Origin: PALSA-1003 sp963791945
GTDB lineage: Bacteria; Pseudomonadota; Gammaproteobacteria; Burkholderiales; Casimicrobiaceae
Assembly (NCBI GenBank): GCA_963791945.1
Contig: CAWBUD010000002.1
Location: forward strand, 3,162,001-3,226,000
DNA length: 64,000 nucleotides
Reading direction: 5' to 3'
Of the stretch, positions 26,179 to 34,942 are shown in pieces; the first letter of the stretch is position 1, and every line of letters begins with the position of its first letter. A program made the translations under genes and the position numbers. Below the pieces are notes generated by a model, which saw only the letters and a list, made by a program, of their open reading frames with translations, was not told where the DNA came from and searched no databases.

Positions 26179-27426
26179 TCAAGCTCGGTAATAGGGCCGG
26201 AACTTGCCGTTCGCGCCGGCAGGTATGCGCTCGGCCAGTTCAACCTCGACGCTGACCGCTGCCCCGAGGCGCCCTTGCAACGTCGCGCGAACCGCCTCCA
26301 GGGCGTACGGCGTCGGGTAGGCGCCCGGCAGTGGCACCAGCCTCACGCGGATCCTGTCAGCGCGCTCCTGCACCAGCTGATACTGCAGAAGCCACGGCGC
26401 GTGGTGGAGCAGGGGGTTCACGAGCGTGAACGGATGAATCGAGCTGCCGTCCGGCAAGACGAAGCGATCGATCAGGCGCCCCTGGATCTCCTTCAAGGTG
26501 TACGGTGCTTCCGCCCGCGTCACGATGTCGCCCAGGCGGAACCGGATGAACGGCATCGCCCACGAGTGCAGCGCCGTTCCCACGAGCTCGCCCTGTTCCC
26601 CCGCGGCGACGGAACGACCGTCAGCGAGAACCTCCGCGATGACCGCCTGGGCCGCGAGCCGGTAGTCGCCCGTCCCGCGGTGTTGCCAGGCGATCATGTT
26701 GAATTCGTGACTGTCGTAGAAATCGATCACCGGCGCCCCAAAGCCTGTCTCGATGCGCCGGCGCATGTCGCACGTCAGGAGCTCGGAGTCGGTCGTGATG
26801 AAGCGAGGCCGGATTGCCTCCCGGTCTTTGGCACTCATGTGCACCGCCAGCCAGCTCAGCACGCCCGCGAAGCCGCGCAGCACCTCGGGGCGGATCTCTC
26901 GCAATCGGGCGAGAATTCGCTCGACCGGCAGGAGGCAGTGGACTTCCTCGTAGCGCAGGATGCCCAGCCGGCTGTACAGCGGGGTTTCCGTGAGCCGCCG
27001 CGTGACCACCGCCGCGCGCCGGTCGGTCGCCCTGAGGCCAAGGCGAAACAGAATCTTCAGGCGGTAAGCCTGCAGCAGGCGATCCTCGAAGGCCGTGCGC
27101 CGGATGCTCAACGGCTGCCCGGAAGATCCGCTGGTCCTGTGTACGACCAGTCGCTCCGGATCCACGCCCCGCGCCACGACCTCGGCAGGATCGCATCGCT
27201 GGAGATCCGCGCGCGAAGTCAGCGGAATCCGCGACAGGTCCTGAATGCCGCGCACGTGCTGCGGCTTCAGTCCCGCCCGATCGAACAGCCGGCGGTAGTA
27301 CGGAACCCGGGCGTACGCGTGCCGCACCAGCGCCCGCAGCTGGCGCGACTGGAACCTTTCGACAGCATCGCCGCGCAACTCTGCTGCGAGTCCGGCCCAG
27401 CACGCGTACCGTCGTTCGAGAAACAC
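26179..27426 (-). CDS. PaaK/CapK-like adenylate-forming ligase
   Basis: A 415-residue protein of the phenylacetate-CoA ligase/CapK group of the adenylate-forming superfamily. The phosphate-binding loop is RTSGSSGQPL (standing for the TSGTTG motif), the middle has FITTDSELLTCDMRRRIETG and FYDSHEFNMIAWQH, and the C-terminus DRIRVRLVPLPGAYPTPYALEAVRATL and GKFRPYYRA, where the lysine-containing loop is expected. It should activate a carboxylic acid as the acyl-adenylate. CapK relatives often sit in capsule and polysaccharide loci. GTG start at 27426, divergent from the ATP-grasp gene by 23 bases. Confidence 0.88.
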   Translation of the reverse strand: MFLERRYACWAGLAAELRGDAVERFQSRQLRALVRHAYARVPYYRRLFDRAGLKPQHVRGIQDLSRIPLTSRADLQRCDPAEVVARGVDPERLVVHRTSGSSGQPLSIRRTAFEDRLLQAYRLKILFRLGLRATDRRAAVVTRRLTETPLYSRLGILRYEEVHCLLPVERILARLREIRPEVLRGFAGVLSWLAVHMSAKDREAIRPRFITTDSELLTCDMRRRIETGFGAPVIDFYDSHEFNMIAWQHRGTGDYRLAAQAVIAEVLADGRSVAAGEQGELVGTALHSWAMPFIRFRLGDIVTRAEAPYTLKEIQGRLIDRFVLPDGSSIHPFTLVNPLLHHAPWLLQYQLVQERADRIRVRLVPLPGAYPTPYALEAVRATLQGRLGAAVSVEVELAERIPAGANGKFRPYYRA

Positions 27427-27449
27427 TCGCCGAGTATAAACTGGTCGCG

Positions 27450-28853
27450 ATGAGCGGTCGGATACTGGGGAACGATCTGTTTCATGGCATGCGGATCGCC
27501 TGGCAGTGCCGCGCCGGCCATTATTGTGCCGGCCTCGTTCACCAGTGCCCGATCGACATCGTCGCCTGCATGGACGACAGCCCGACGCACGACCTCATCA
27601 CGGCGGATACGGGCACGGTGTTCCTCAACTACGAAAAGACCCGCGGGCGCCTGGCGGGCGATTCCGCGCTGGACGGGCTGGTGCCGGCCGTGCGCGGCGA
27701 GCTCCTCGCCCTGCTCCGCCGGCCCTCCGCACGCAGCTGGGTTCTCGCCGCGGCCAGCACCACAGAGAGCCTGCGCGATTTCGCCGCAGAGGCGGGATTC
27801 GCTTTCGTAGGCAATGCACCGCAACTGATCGCGTGGCTGAACGACAAGACCAACTTCTTCCGCGCCCTCGAGAGCCTTTCACTCCCGCAGATTCGTGCGC
27901 GATGGATTCGTCTCTCCGCGTGCCGCTACTCGGAAATCGCGTCCGAAATGGGCTACTCCTTCGTCGTCCAGTTGGCGCACGGGATTTCGGGCTCGGGAAC
28001 GTCATTCATCTCTTCGGAGCAGGCCTATGCCGATGCCGTGGCTCGCTTTGGCGATGAGCCCGTTCGCGCCGCCCCCGACCTCGGCGACCTCTCCGTGAAC
28101 ATCAACGCGATCGCCGCCGAAGAGTGCGTCATCGTTTCCTGTCCCAGCGTGCAGCTCACGGGATTGGCGATGCTCGGCGCTGAGCGCGGCATGTACTGCG
28201 GCAACGATTTCATCGCGGCCGCGGGCTTGCCGCGGCGCGCCGTGAGCGCGGTCGTGGAACAGACCGATCGGATCGGCCGCTGGCTCTCGTCGCTCGGCTT
28301 TCACGGCCTCTTCGGGCTCGACTTCGTCATCGATCCGGCCAGCGACGCGGCCTATGCCGTGGATCTCAACCCGCGCTGGCAGGGGTCCACGACCGCGCTC
28401 ACGCTCGCCGAAGCGAAGGCCGGACGTCTGTCGCTCGCGGCAGCCGACCTCGCATGGCGCACGGGCAGCCTAGCTGAGAGCGATTTGCGACGCCTCGCCG
28501 CTACGTTCCTCGAGCCCGTTGCCGCCGCCCACATCTCGCTGCGGAGCGGCGCATCGGGAAGTTCCCTCGTGTCCGGCAAGCTTGAGCCCGGCGTCTATTC
28601 GAGCGACCTGTCGTTCATGCGATCCGGTTTTCGGCTCGAGGATCTTGCGCAACCGGACGAGCTCCTCGTCACGGGGGGCGTTCCCCGTCAAGGCGCGACG
28701 ATGGGCCCCGGCGCTCATGTGCTGCGGGTGGCGTGCGAGCGCCAGGTGCTGGACCTCGCCACGCTAGTCCCTCTGCCGTGGTGCGCGCCCGCCGTGCGGG
28801 CGCTCTACAGGGCGGTGGCGCTCACACCGACGCGGAGCGAAACGGGGATTTAG
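27450..28853 (+). CDS. ATP-grasp domain ligase-like protein
   Basis: A 467-residue protein with an ATP-grasp fold. The ATP-binding lysine region reads GYSFVVQLAHGISGSGTSFI, and the acidic metal-binding strand is FGLDFVIDPASDAAYAVDLNPRWQGS, containing the D-x-NPR signature. An N-terminal domain with FAFVGNAPQLIAWLNDK is also usual for ATP-grasp ligases. The family joins a carboxylate to an amine through an acyl phosphate. Substrate unknown. It ends in a 4-base overlap (TTAG) with the convergent MurF-like gene and is divergent from the PaaK-like gene. Confidence 0.85.
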   Translation: MSGRILGNDLFHGMRIAWQCRAGHYCAGLVHQCPIDIVACMDDSPTHDLITADTGTVFLNYEKTRGRLAGDSALDGLVPAVRGELLALLRRPSARSWVLAAASTTESLRDFAAEAGFAFVGNAPQLIAWLNDKTNFFRALESLSLPQIRARWIRLSACRYSEIASEMGYSFVVQLAHGISGSGTSFISSEQAYADAVARFGDEPVRAAPDLGDLSVNINAIAAEECVIVSCPSVQLTGLAMLGAERGMYCGNDFIAAAGLPRRAVSAVVEQTDRIGRWLSSLGFHGLFGLDFVIDPASDAAYAVDLNPRWQGSTTALTLAEAKAGRLSLAAADLAWRTGSLAESDLRRLAATFLEPVAAAHISLRSGASGSSLVSGKLEPGVYSSDLSFMRSGFRLEDLAQPDELLVTGGVPRQGATMGPGAHVLRVACERQVLDLATLVPLPWCAPAVRALYRAVALTPTRSETGI

Positions 28854-30148
28854 GCGAGGTCGCTCGCGCTTGTCCGTATCGATCCGAACCCGACCTGCGT
28901 CGGCGCGGCGCCGTCGGGCCGCGCTCCCAGCTCGGAGCAACGATCGCACACAATGGTCTTGTCGCAGGCCGCTTTGCGGCAGGCCACGGTCCCGACCAAC
29001 CCGTAGTAGACGCGGGACAGGTGATCGCAGGTGCGGCCCTTCAGCAGCACGAGATCGCCCGATCGCAATTCCGTCCGAAGGAACAGGGCTGCATCGTACA
29101 CATCCGTGAAGGCATGTGCCGCCGTTGGGGGCAGGCCGGCGGCGACGGCGGCGCGGACTCCGCGCTCGCCGTGCTCGCCGACGAACACCACGCCGTCAAG
29201 GCACTGCGCAGCGTAGTTACCGATCCAGGCAAAGCGCTCCTTCGGGCTCATCGACGTGTCCGTCATGTCGCTGAACACGAGGATCTTTCGGCCCGCCGCG
29301 GCGTGAGCGAAAAAAACGAGCGCCGCCTGCAGCGTATGACGCGATCCGCCGCACTCGTCGCGAATCATCACCGCGCCGCCGGCCAGATCGACGGCCTGCA
29401 TGCGGGCCGTGGCCGGCTCCTCCCGGGCTGCCGCGGCAATCGCCTCCGGCAGGGGAATCCCGCAAAGATCGGCAACCGCCAGCGCGGCCAGGATGGAGCT
29501 TTGCCAGTGCGCGCCGAGAAGCCGCGAGCGCACCGCGTACGATTGCGTGCCCGCGTGCAGCACGAAGGACGTCCGATCGGGCCAACCGGACGACATCCGC
29601 TCCGCGCGATAGTCGAAGCCTGGAGCACTCCCGAACCGCACGACGCGCGGTCGCAGGCCCTCGGCCATGGCCGCGACGCGCGGATCGTCGCCGTTGAGCA
29701 CCGCGATGCCCGAAGGTCGCAGCGCGGCGAGGAGCCGCGCCTTTTCCGCAGCCGTTCGATCCAGGCCGCGAAAATCCTTGCGATGCGTCTCCGCGACGGA
29801 CAGCACCACGGCGATGTCGGGACGGACCAGCGGCGCCGAACGCAGCATGACTCCGCGGCCGTTGGCGGCGACCTCCAATACCGCGAAGCGATGCCAGGGT
29901 CGCACGCGCAGCAGCGAGCGCGGGACGCCCGAATAATCGTTCTGGTTTGCGAAGCTCTTCGCCGTGGGATGCCGCGTCGAGAGGATCGCCGCCAGCATTT
30001 CCTTGGCGGAGGTCTTGCCCACGCTTCCCGTGATGGCGATGAACGTCGTGCGTACGAGCAACCGCCGCCACACGAAGGCGACCGCGCGCATGAGGGCCAC
30101 CTTGACGTGCCACAGGCTCATCGCCACGCGTCTTTCCTGCCGCCGCAT
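28850..30148 (-). CDS. MurF-like Mur ligase family protein with C-terminal Cys cluster
   Basis: A 432-residue Mur-ligase-type enzyme. The P-loop is ITGSVGKTSAKEM at residues 39-51, and VLSVAETHRKDF, EKARLLAALRPSGIAVLNGD and ILVFSDMTDTSMSPKERFA align with MurF segments. Where MurF has the DTYNANP loop that holds the diaminoacid/D-Ala-D-Ala, this has DECGGSRHTLQAAL. The C-terminus carries Cys390, Cys395, Cys401 and Cys404, a possible zinc site absent from MurF. Because of these changes and its neighbours I infer another carboxylate-amine ligase, not cell-wall MurF. Starts at ATG 30148 or 30121. Confidence 0.83.
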   Translation of the reverse strand: MRRQERRVAMSLWHVKVALMRAVAFVWRRLLVRTTFIAITGSVGKTSAKEMLAAILSTRHPTAKSFANQNDYSGVPRSLLRVRPWHRFAVLEVAANGRGVMLRSAPLVRPDIAVVLSVAETHRKDFRGLDRTAAEKARLLAALRPSGIAVLNGDDPRVAAMAEGLRPRVVRFGSAPGFDYRAERMSSGWPDRTSFVLHAGTQSYAVRSRLLGAHWQSSILAALAVADLCGIPLPEAIAAAAREEPATARMQAVDLAGGAVMIRDECGGSRHTLQAALVFFAHAAAGRKILVFSDMTDTSMSPKERFAWIGNYAAQCLDGVVFVGEHGERGVRAAVAAGLPPTAAHAFTDVYDAALFLRTELRSGDLVLLKGRTCDHLSRVYYGLVGTVACRKAACDKTIVCDRCSELGARPDGAAPTQVGFGSIRTSASDLA

Positions 30149-30203
30149 GCACCATACCGTAGCACACGATCGCTATACTGATCGATCACCCGAGGGATGG
30201 CCG

Positions 30204-32063
30204 ATGTGCGGAATCGCTGGTGTATTCGGTGCGGGACCCGGGGCCGCGGATCTGCCCGCGACGCTTCGCCGGATGGCGGACTCGATGATCCATCGCGGGC
30301 CCGACGAGTCGGGCATGGCCGTTTACCCCGAATCGGGCGCCGGCGTCGCGTGCCGCCGGTTGAGCCTCGTGGACGTGGAGACCGGCGGACAGCCGGTTCT
30401 CAACGAAACCGGGGACATCGCGGTCGTCATGAATGGCGCAATCTACAACTACCGCCGGCTGCGCGCCCTTCTCGAGCGTAGAGGCCATCGGTTCAGCGGC
30501 GCGTCGGACACCGAGGTGATCGTCCACCTCTACGAAGACCAGGGCGTGGGTTGCTTGGGCGAGCTGGAGGGGATGTTCGCCCTCGCGATCCTCGACGCGC
30601 GCAGGAACCAGTTGCTGCTCGCCCGCGACGGCGCGGGCATGAAGCCGCTGTATTGGGCCGACACCGCTGGCGGCGTGGTATTCGGCTCCGAAGTGAAAGC
30701 GCTCACCGCGTCCGGCCGCATCACCCTCGAGCCGGACTGGTCGGGCGTCGATACTTTTCTTACCGTCGGCTACGTTCCGGCGCCCGGCAGTTGCTTTCGC
30801 GGCATCCGCAAGGTCGCTGCGGGCGATTACCTGCTCTTCCGCGCGGGCAGGCGCGACCAGGGGACGTTCTGGCGCTTGCGCTTTGCGCCGCCCGTTGCCG
30901 CCCGATCCGAGGACGAATATGCCGAGGAGCTGGAGCGCCTGCTCCGCGCCGCCGTCCGTTCGCACCTCGACGCCGACGTCGCCATCGGCGCGTTCATCAG
31001 CGGTGGGTGGGACTCTTCGCTCGTCGCGACGTACGCGGCGCAGCAGTCATCGCGGCCGCTGAGGACCTTTTCTCTCGTCTTTCCCGACGATCCCGACACC
31101 GACGAAAGCGTCTACTCGCGCGCCGTCGCCCGCAACCTGGGCAGCGACCACGCCGAGATCGAGTTCCGCAATACCGACATGCCGCGCATTCTCCCGGCGC
31201 TGATGCGCCATCTGGAGGAACCCTGCACGGCGTCGCCCATTCTGCTCGATTACCATCTCGCCGCGACCGCCGGTCCCCAGATCAAGGCGGTGATCGGCGG
31301 CGAGGGCGCCGACGAGCTCTTCGCCGGTTACCCGTGGCTGCACTCGGAGGCTTACTATCGACTGCGGCCCGCCGTGCCGCGGCGGCTCGCGAAGGGCCTG
31401 CAAAACGTCGTTTCGGACCGCAGACTCGTCCGGGCGTTCGGCATCCTCGGCGCCGACGACGACGCTGCGGCCGACATGGAGTGGTTTCGCGCGTTTACCG
31501 TGCGGGAAAAGAGCGAACTGCTGCGCCCCGATCGGCGCGCGGAACAACCCGATCTTCGCTGGGTCCGACCTCATGCCGCCGCCTTGGCTTCCGCGCGCGA
31601 CCTTCTCGACCGCCGCCTCGCGCTCGACTTCACGCGACGGCTCGCCGACGGAATCCTTTTCGGTCACGACAAGATGTGCATGGCCCACTCGCTGGAGCTG
31701 CGCATGCCGTTCCTGGATCGATCCGTCGTCGACTTCGCGCTTTGCCTGCCTTCCGCCCTCAAGATCGGGCAGCGCGGCCGCGAGAAGTATCTGCTCTCGC
31801 GACTCACCGGATCGCTGCCGGAGATCGTCGCCGGCCGGCGCAAGTCCGGCCTGCACTACCCCGAACGCATGCTGCTCGTCGAGCCCAATCGCACCTACAT
31901 CCGCGAGCTGCTGCTCGATTCCGCCGGTGGGGACCGGCTCTTTCGGCCCGAGGCGCTGGAGCGCCTGCTCCGCCGATGCCTCGCGGGTCCCGGCGAAGGA
32001 ACGCGACTTGCGTGGATGCTCGTCGTCCTTCAGTCCTGGTGGACGGAGTTCTTCAGTGCCTGA
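30204..32063 (+). CDS. asnB: asparagine synthetase (glutamine-hydrolysing), AsnB type
   Basis: A 619-residue two-domain amidotransferase. It begins MCGIAGVFG with Cys2 as the glutaminase nucleophile; the N-terminal domain continues with IHRGPDESG and MNGAIYNYRRLR. The synthetase domain has the PP-loop at Ser266 (SGGWDSS, Trp where Leu/Val is usual), then GGEGADELFAGYPW and GHDKMCMAHSLELRMPFLD. It transfers ammonia from Gln to a beta-carboxylate activated as adenylate. Such enzymes also amidate peptides and polysaccharide sugars. A TATACT box lies 25 bases upstream. It overlaps the methyltransferase gene by 8 bases. Confidence 0.93.
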   Translation: MCGIAGVFGAGPGAADLPATLRRMADSMIHRGPDESGMAVYPESGAGVACRRLSLVDVETGGQPVLNETGDIAVVMNGAIYNYRRLRALLERRGHRFSGASDTEVIVHLYEDQGVGCLGELEGMFALAILDARRNQLLLARDGAGMKPLYWADTAGGVVFGSEVKALTASGRITLEPDWSGVDTFLTVGYVPAPGSCFRGIRKVAAGDYLLFRAGRRDQGTFWRLRFAPPVAARSEDEYAEELERLLRAAVRSHLDADVAIGAFISGGWDSSLVATYAAQQSSRPLRTFSLVFPDDPDTDESVYSRAVARNLGSDHAEIEFRNTDMPRILPALMRHLEEPCTASPILLDYHLAATAGPQIKAVIGGEGADELFAGYPWLHSEAYYRLRPAVPRRLAKGLQNVVSDRRLVRAFGILGADDDAAADMEWFRAFTVREKSELLRPDRRAEQPDLRWVRPHAAALASARDLLDRRLALDFTRRLADGILFGHDKMCMAHSLELRMPFLDRSVVDFALCLPSALKIGQRGREKYLLSRLTGSLPEIVAGRRKSGLHYPERMLLVEPNRTYIRELLLDSAGGDRLFRPEALERLLRRCLAGPGEGTRLAWMLVVLQSWWTEFFSA

Positions 32064-32862
32064 GCGCGAGGCCGAAGCCCGATCCATGCATTCGCGCTGG
32101 GACTTGAGCCGACGCAAGCGGCCGGTCACCTGGTATCTCGATCCGCTCGTCGCGGTCCAGAAGGGCTCGGACCACCGCGTTCTCATCGAGCAATGGACGG
32201 CGGGCTTCCCGGTGACGTCGTTCCTCAAGACGGACGCGTTCGAGGAGGCCAACGGCGACGATCAGTTGCTGTTCGACCTGTTTCCCGGCGCTGCGCGCGC
32301 CGTCTGCATGGACGTTTCGTGGACGACCCTGGGCGCGGCCGCGCGCCGATCGCGCCGGAGGTCCGCGCAATTCTTCGCGACGGACGTGCGCCGTATCGCC
32401 CTGCCGTCCGCGTGCATGGACCTCGTCCTGTCCACGTCGACGCTGGACCACTTCGCTACCGCAGCCGACATCCGCGTCGCGCTCCACGAGATCGCGCGGG
32501 TGGTGCGCCCGGGCGGACTCGTGATCGTTACCCTGGACAACCCCCAGAACCCTCTTTATTGGGCGCTGCGCTGGGCCAGCCGCTGGCCGGGGTCGCCGTT
32601 TCCGCTCGGCAGCACGCTCGCGCGCGAACGATTGAACCGGGAGCTCGAAATCGCCGGCTTGAGCGTCGAAGCCAACGCCTTCCTCATCCACAATCCACGC
32701 GGTGTCTCGACCCTGCTTTTCCTCGGGCTTCGCGGCCTGCTCGGTTGGCGTGCCGACCGGCCGATCCGGTGGCTGCTCTCGCTCTTCGCGGGACTCGGCC
32801 GCCTGCCCACTCGCCGCTTCACCGCCTGCTTCATCGCCGCGCTCGCGCGAAAGCCCCTCTAA
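32056..32862 (+). CDS. class I SAM-dependent methyltransferase
   Basis: A 268-residue methyltransferase of the Methyltransf_11-like type. It starts at GTG 32056 inside the last codons of asnB (8-base overlap, pointing to translational coupling); an ATG at 32086 is an alternative. Motif I is unusual (LLFDLFPGAARAVCMDVS has no G-x-G-x-G), but ACMDLVLSTSTLDHF and IARVVRPGGLVIVTLDNPQN are typical of the post-I and motif IV-V region. It probably methylates a product of the neighbouring ligases. The C-terminal part has RTHRR-free hydrophobic helices (TLLFLGLRGLLGW, WLLSLFAGLG). Confidence 0.8.
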   Translation: MPEREAEARSMHSRWDLSRRKRPVTWYLDPLVAVQKGSDHRVLIEQWTAGFPVTSFLKTDAFEEANGDDQLLFDLFPGAARAVCMDVSWTTLGAAARRSRRRSAQFFATDVRRIALPSACMDLVLSTSTLDHFATAADIRVALHEIARVVRPGGLVIVTLDNPQNPLYWALRWASRWPGSPFPLGSTLARERLNRELEIAGLSVEANAFLIHNPRGVSTLLFLGLRGLLGWRADRPIRWLLSLFAGLGRLPTRRFTACFIAALARKPL

Positions 32863-33046
32863 TCCGGAGCTGCGCAATCCCGGTCCGGGGGGCCGCTTGT
32901 CTTCCGCCACCCAGCGCATGTCGTCGGGATGGATCCGCTTCGCTTGCCGAGAGAAGTGCTGCGGATCGGTGACGCGTGCGCCCTCGAAGCCATCCGCGCG
33001 CCTCGGTCGGATAAACTGTGCCTGTTGTCACCGTCTGGAGTCAGCG

Positions 33047-33799
33047 ATGATCGAGCAGAGTTCCCGAAGCCTCCTCTTGGCTGCAACCGCCATCACGATC
33101 GGACTCTTGTCGGGCTGCGCGACCGCGCCGGCAGACAACAAGGCCGCCACGTCAACCTACGAGAGCGTAGTCGCGAGTCCGGTCCGGACGGACCAGGACC
33201 GGCGCATGGACGCCTCGCGCCATCCGGCCGAGTTCCTGGCGTTCGCACAAGTCAAGCCCGGAATGCAGGTTCTCGATGTTTCCGCGGGCGCGGGCTACAC
33301 CTCGCAACTGCTCGCATTGGCCGTGGGTCCAGGCGGCAGGGTCTGGGGCCAGGCGCCCAAGCCGGGACCGACGCTCGCGAAGCGCCTCGACGATCATCCG
33401 CAAGCCAATCTCGTCGTGGTGGCGCGTCCCTTCGAGGACCCGATTCCCGATCAGGCTCCCAAGCTGGATCTGATCACGCTCGTCCTCAACTACCACGACA
33501 TCACCTATCTTCCGGTCGATCGCGCCAAGATGAACGCACGATTGTTCGCGGCGCTGAAGCCCGGCGGCCATTTCGTCGTCATCGATCACTCGGGGCGAAG
33601 CGGCACCGGCATTTCCGAGGGCAAGACGCTGCATCGCATCGAGGAATCGGTGGTCCTCGACGAAGTACGTCAAGCGGGCTTCGTCCTCGAAGCCGAAGGC
33701 GATTTTCTGCGCAATCCGGCTGATCCGCGCGACGTACCATCGAGCCAACCGAAGGTGCCGACCGACAAGTTCGCGTTGCGTTTCGTCAGGCCGCAGTAG
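33047..33799 (+). CDS. exported methyltransferase-like lipoprotein
   Basis: A 250-residue protein with a lipoprotein signal (LLLAATAITIGLLSGCATAP, lipobox LSGC) followed by a complete class I methyltransferase core: MQVLDVSAGAGYTSQLLALA (motif I), LDLITLVLNYHDI (motif IV) and RLFAALKPGGHFVVIDHS. A homologous family of exported methyltransferase-like proteins occurs in many proteobacteria with no proven reaction. The periplasm has no known SAM supply, so it may use the fold for binding. It ends one base before the ChaA-like gene. Confidence 0.85.
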   Translation: MIEQSSRSLLLAATAITIGLLSGCATAPADNKAATSTYESVVASPVRTDQDRRMDASRHPAEFLAFAQVKPGMQVLDVSAGAGYTSQLLALAVGPGGRVWGQAPKPGPTLAKRLDDHPQANLVVVARPFEDPIPDQAPKLDLITLVLNYHDITYLPVDRAKMNARLFAALKPGGHFVVIDHSGRSGTGISEGKTLHRIEESVVLDEVRQAGFVLEAEGDFLRNPADPRDVPSSQPKVPTDKFALRFVRPQ

Positions 33800-33800
33800 C

Positions 33801-34868
33801 ATGGGTGCGTGGACCTGGGTCGTCCCGGCGCTTTCGTTAGCGCTGCTCGTCGCCGGGCTCCTCGCCGGCGTAGGCTCGCTCCTCGCCGTCGTTTGCGCGG
33901 CCGCTCTCATCGGTGCGGTGATCGCGGCCGTTCACCACGCCGAGGTCGTGGCGCATCGCGTCGGCGAGCCGTTCGGGACACTCGTGCTCGCCGTCGCCGT
34001 GACGGTCATCGAAGTCTCGCTGGTTCTCTCGATGATGCTCGCCGGAGGTCCCGACATCGCGGCTCTGCCGCGCGACACGATCTACGCGGCGATCATGATC
34101 ATCTGCAACGGCGTCGTCGGTCTGTGCGTCCTGGTGGGCGGGCTCACACACCGCGAGCAGGCTTTCCGCGTCGAGGGAGCGAGCGCGGGGCTCGCGGCAC
34201 TCATCGTCATGTCGGCATTCTCGCTGGTGCTGCCGGTCTTCACCACGACCACTTCCGGAGGCACATACAGCAACGGGCAGCTTGCTTTTGCGGCGGTGAC
34301 ATCGGCGGCGCTCTGGGCGGTTTACGTCTTCACTCAGACCGTGCGCCATCGCGACTACTTCCTTCCTCCCGATGGCGCGTCGAGCCCCGACGCGCACGCC
34401 AAGCCGCCGACGAACCGCGAGGCGTGGGCGAGCGTTGGCCTGCTTGTCGCCTCGCTGGTATCGGTCGTGGGGCTCGCCAAGATTCTCTCCCCACTGATCG
34501 AGGAGATGGTCGAAAGAGCGCGTGCGCCCAAGGCGGTGATCGGCATCGTGATCGCGCTGCTGGTCTTGCTGCCCGAGACCTGGGCCGCGGTACGCGCAGC
34601 ACATGCGAACCGCCTTCAGACCAGCATGAACCTGGCCCTCGGCTCGGCGCTGGCGAGCATCGGTCTCACCATCCCCGTCGTGGCCGTGGCTTCGATCGCT
34701 TTCGGGATACCGCTGGTCCTGGGGCTGGGGCCGAAGGATCTGGTGATGCTCGCGGTCACTTTTCTTTTGAGCGCGGTCACGCTGGGGACCGGCCGCACTC
34801 ACATGATGCAGGGCGCGGTGCACGTCGTCGTGTTCGCATCGTTTCTGTTTCTCGCGTTCGTGCCCTAG
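33801..34868 (+). CDS. chaA: Ca2+/H+ antiporter, ChaA-like
   Basis: A 355-residue membrane antiporter of the CaCA superfamily with about ten helices. The two inverted repeat signatures are present: GEPFGTLVLAVAVTVIEVSL (helix 2 repeat with Glu) and LLPETWAAVRAAHANRLQTS followed by NLALGSALASIGLTIP. It exchanges Ca2+ or Na+/K+ for protons across the inner membrane. It begins one base after the stop of the lipoprotein gene. The insertion element begins eight bases past its stop codon. Confidence 0.92.
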   Translation: MGAWTWVVPALSLALLVAGLLAGVGSLLAVVCAAALIGAVIAAVHHAEVVAHRVGEPFGTLVLAVAVTVIEVSLVLSMMLAGGPDIAALPRDTIYAAIMIICNGVVGLCVLVGGLTHREQAFRVEGASAGLAALIVMSAFSLVLPVFTTTTSGGTYSNGQLAFAAVTSAALWAVYVFTQTVRHRDYFLPPDGASSPDAHAKPPTNREAWASVGLLVASLVSVVGLAKILSPLIEEMVERARAPKAVIGIVIALLVLLPETWAAVRAAHANRLQTSMNLALGSALASIGLTIPVVAVASIAFGIPLVLGLGPKDLVMLAVTFLLSAVTLGTGRTHMMQGAVHVVVFASFLFLAFVP

Positions 34869-34876
34869 GCAAACAA

Positions 34877-34896
34877 GGGGACTTATATACTTGACT
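34877..34896. repeat. left terminal inverted repeat of IS1595-family element
   Basis: Reads GGGGACTTATATACTTGACT. It pairs with the reverse complement of 36846-36865 at 16 of 20 bases. If the 8-base duplication AAACAAGG is taken as the true target copy, the first two G belong to the duplication and the left end begins at 34879, so this end has lost two G. Confidence 0.85.
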
Positions 34897-34942
34897 CCCT
34901 CGGTGTTTTGGGTCATACTTCACCCATCAACTGAGGAAACGA

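Noticed and set aside
32863..33046. Minus-strand segment reading IHPDDMRWVAEDKRPPGPG
   Set aside because: It looks protein-like, but it has no stop at the expected place, no start and no family I can name; insufficient for a feature.
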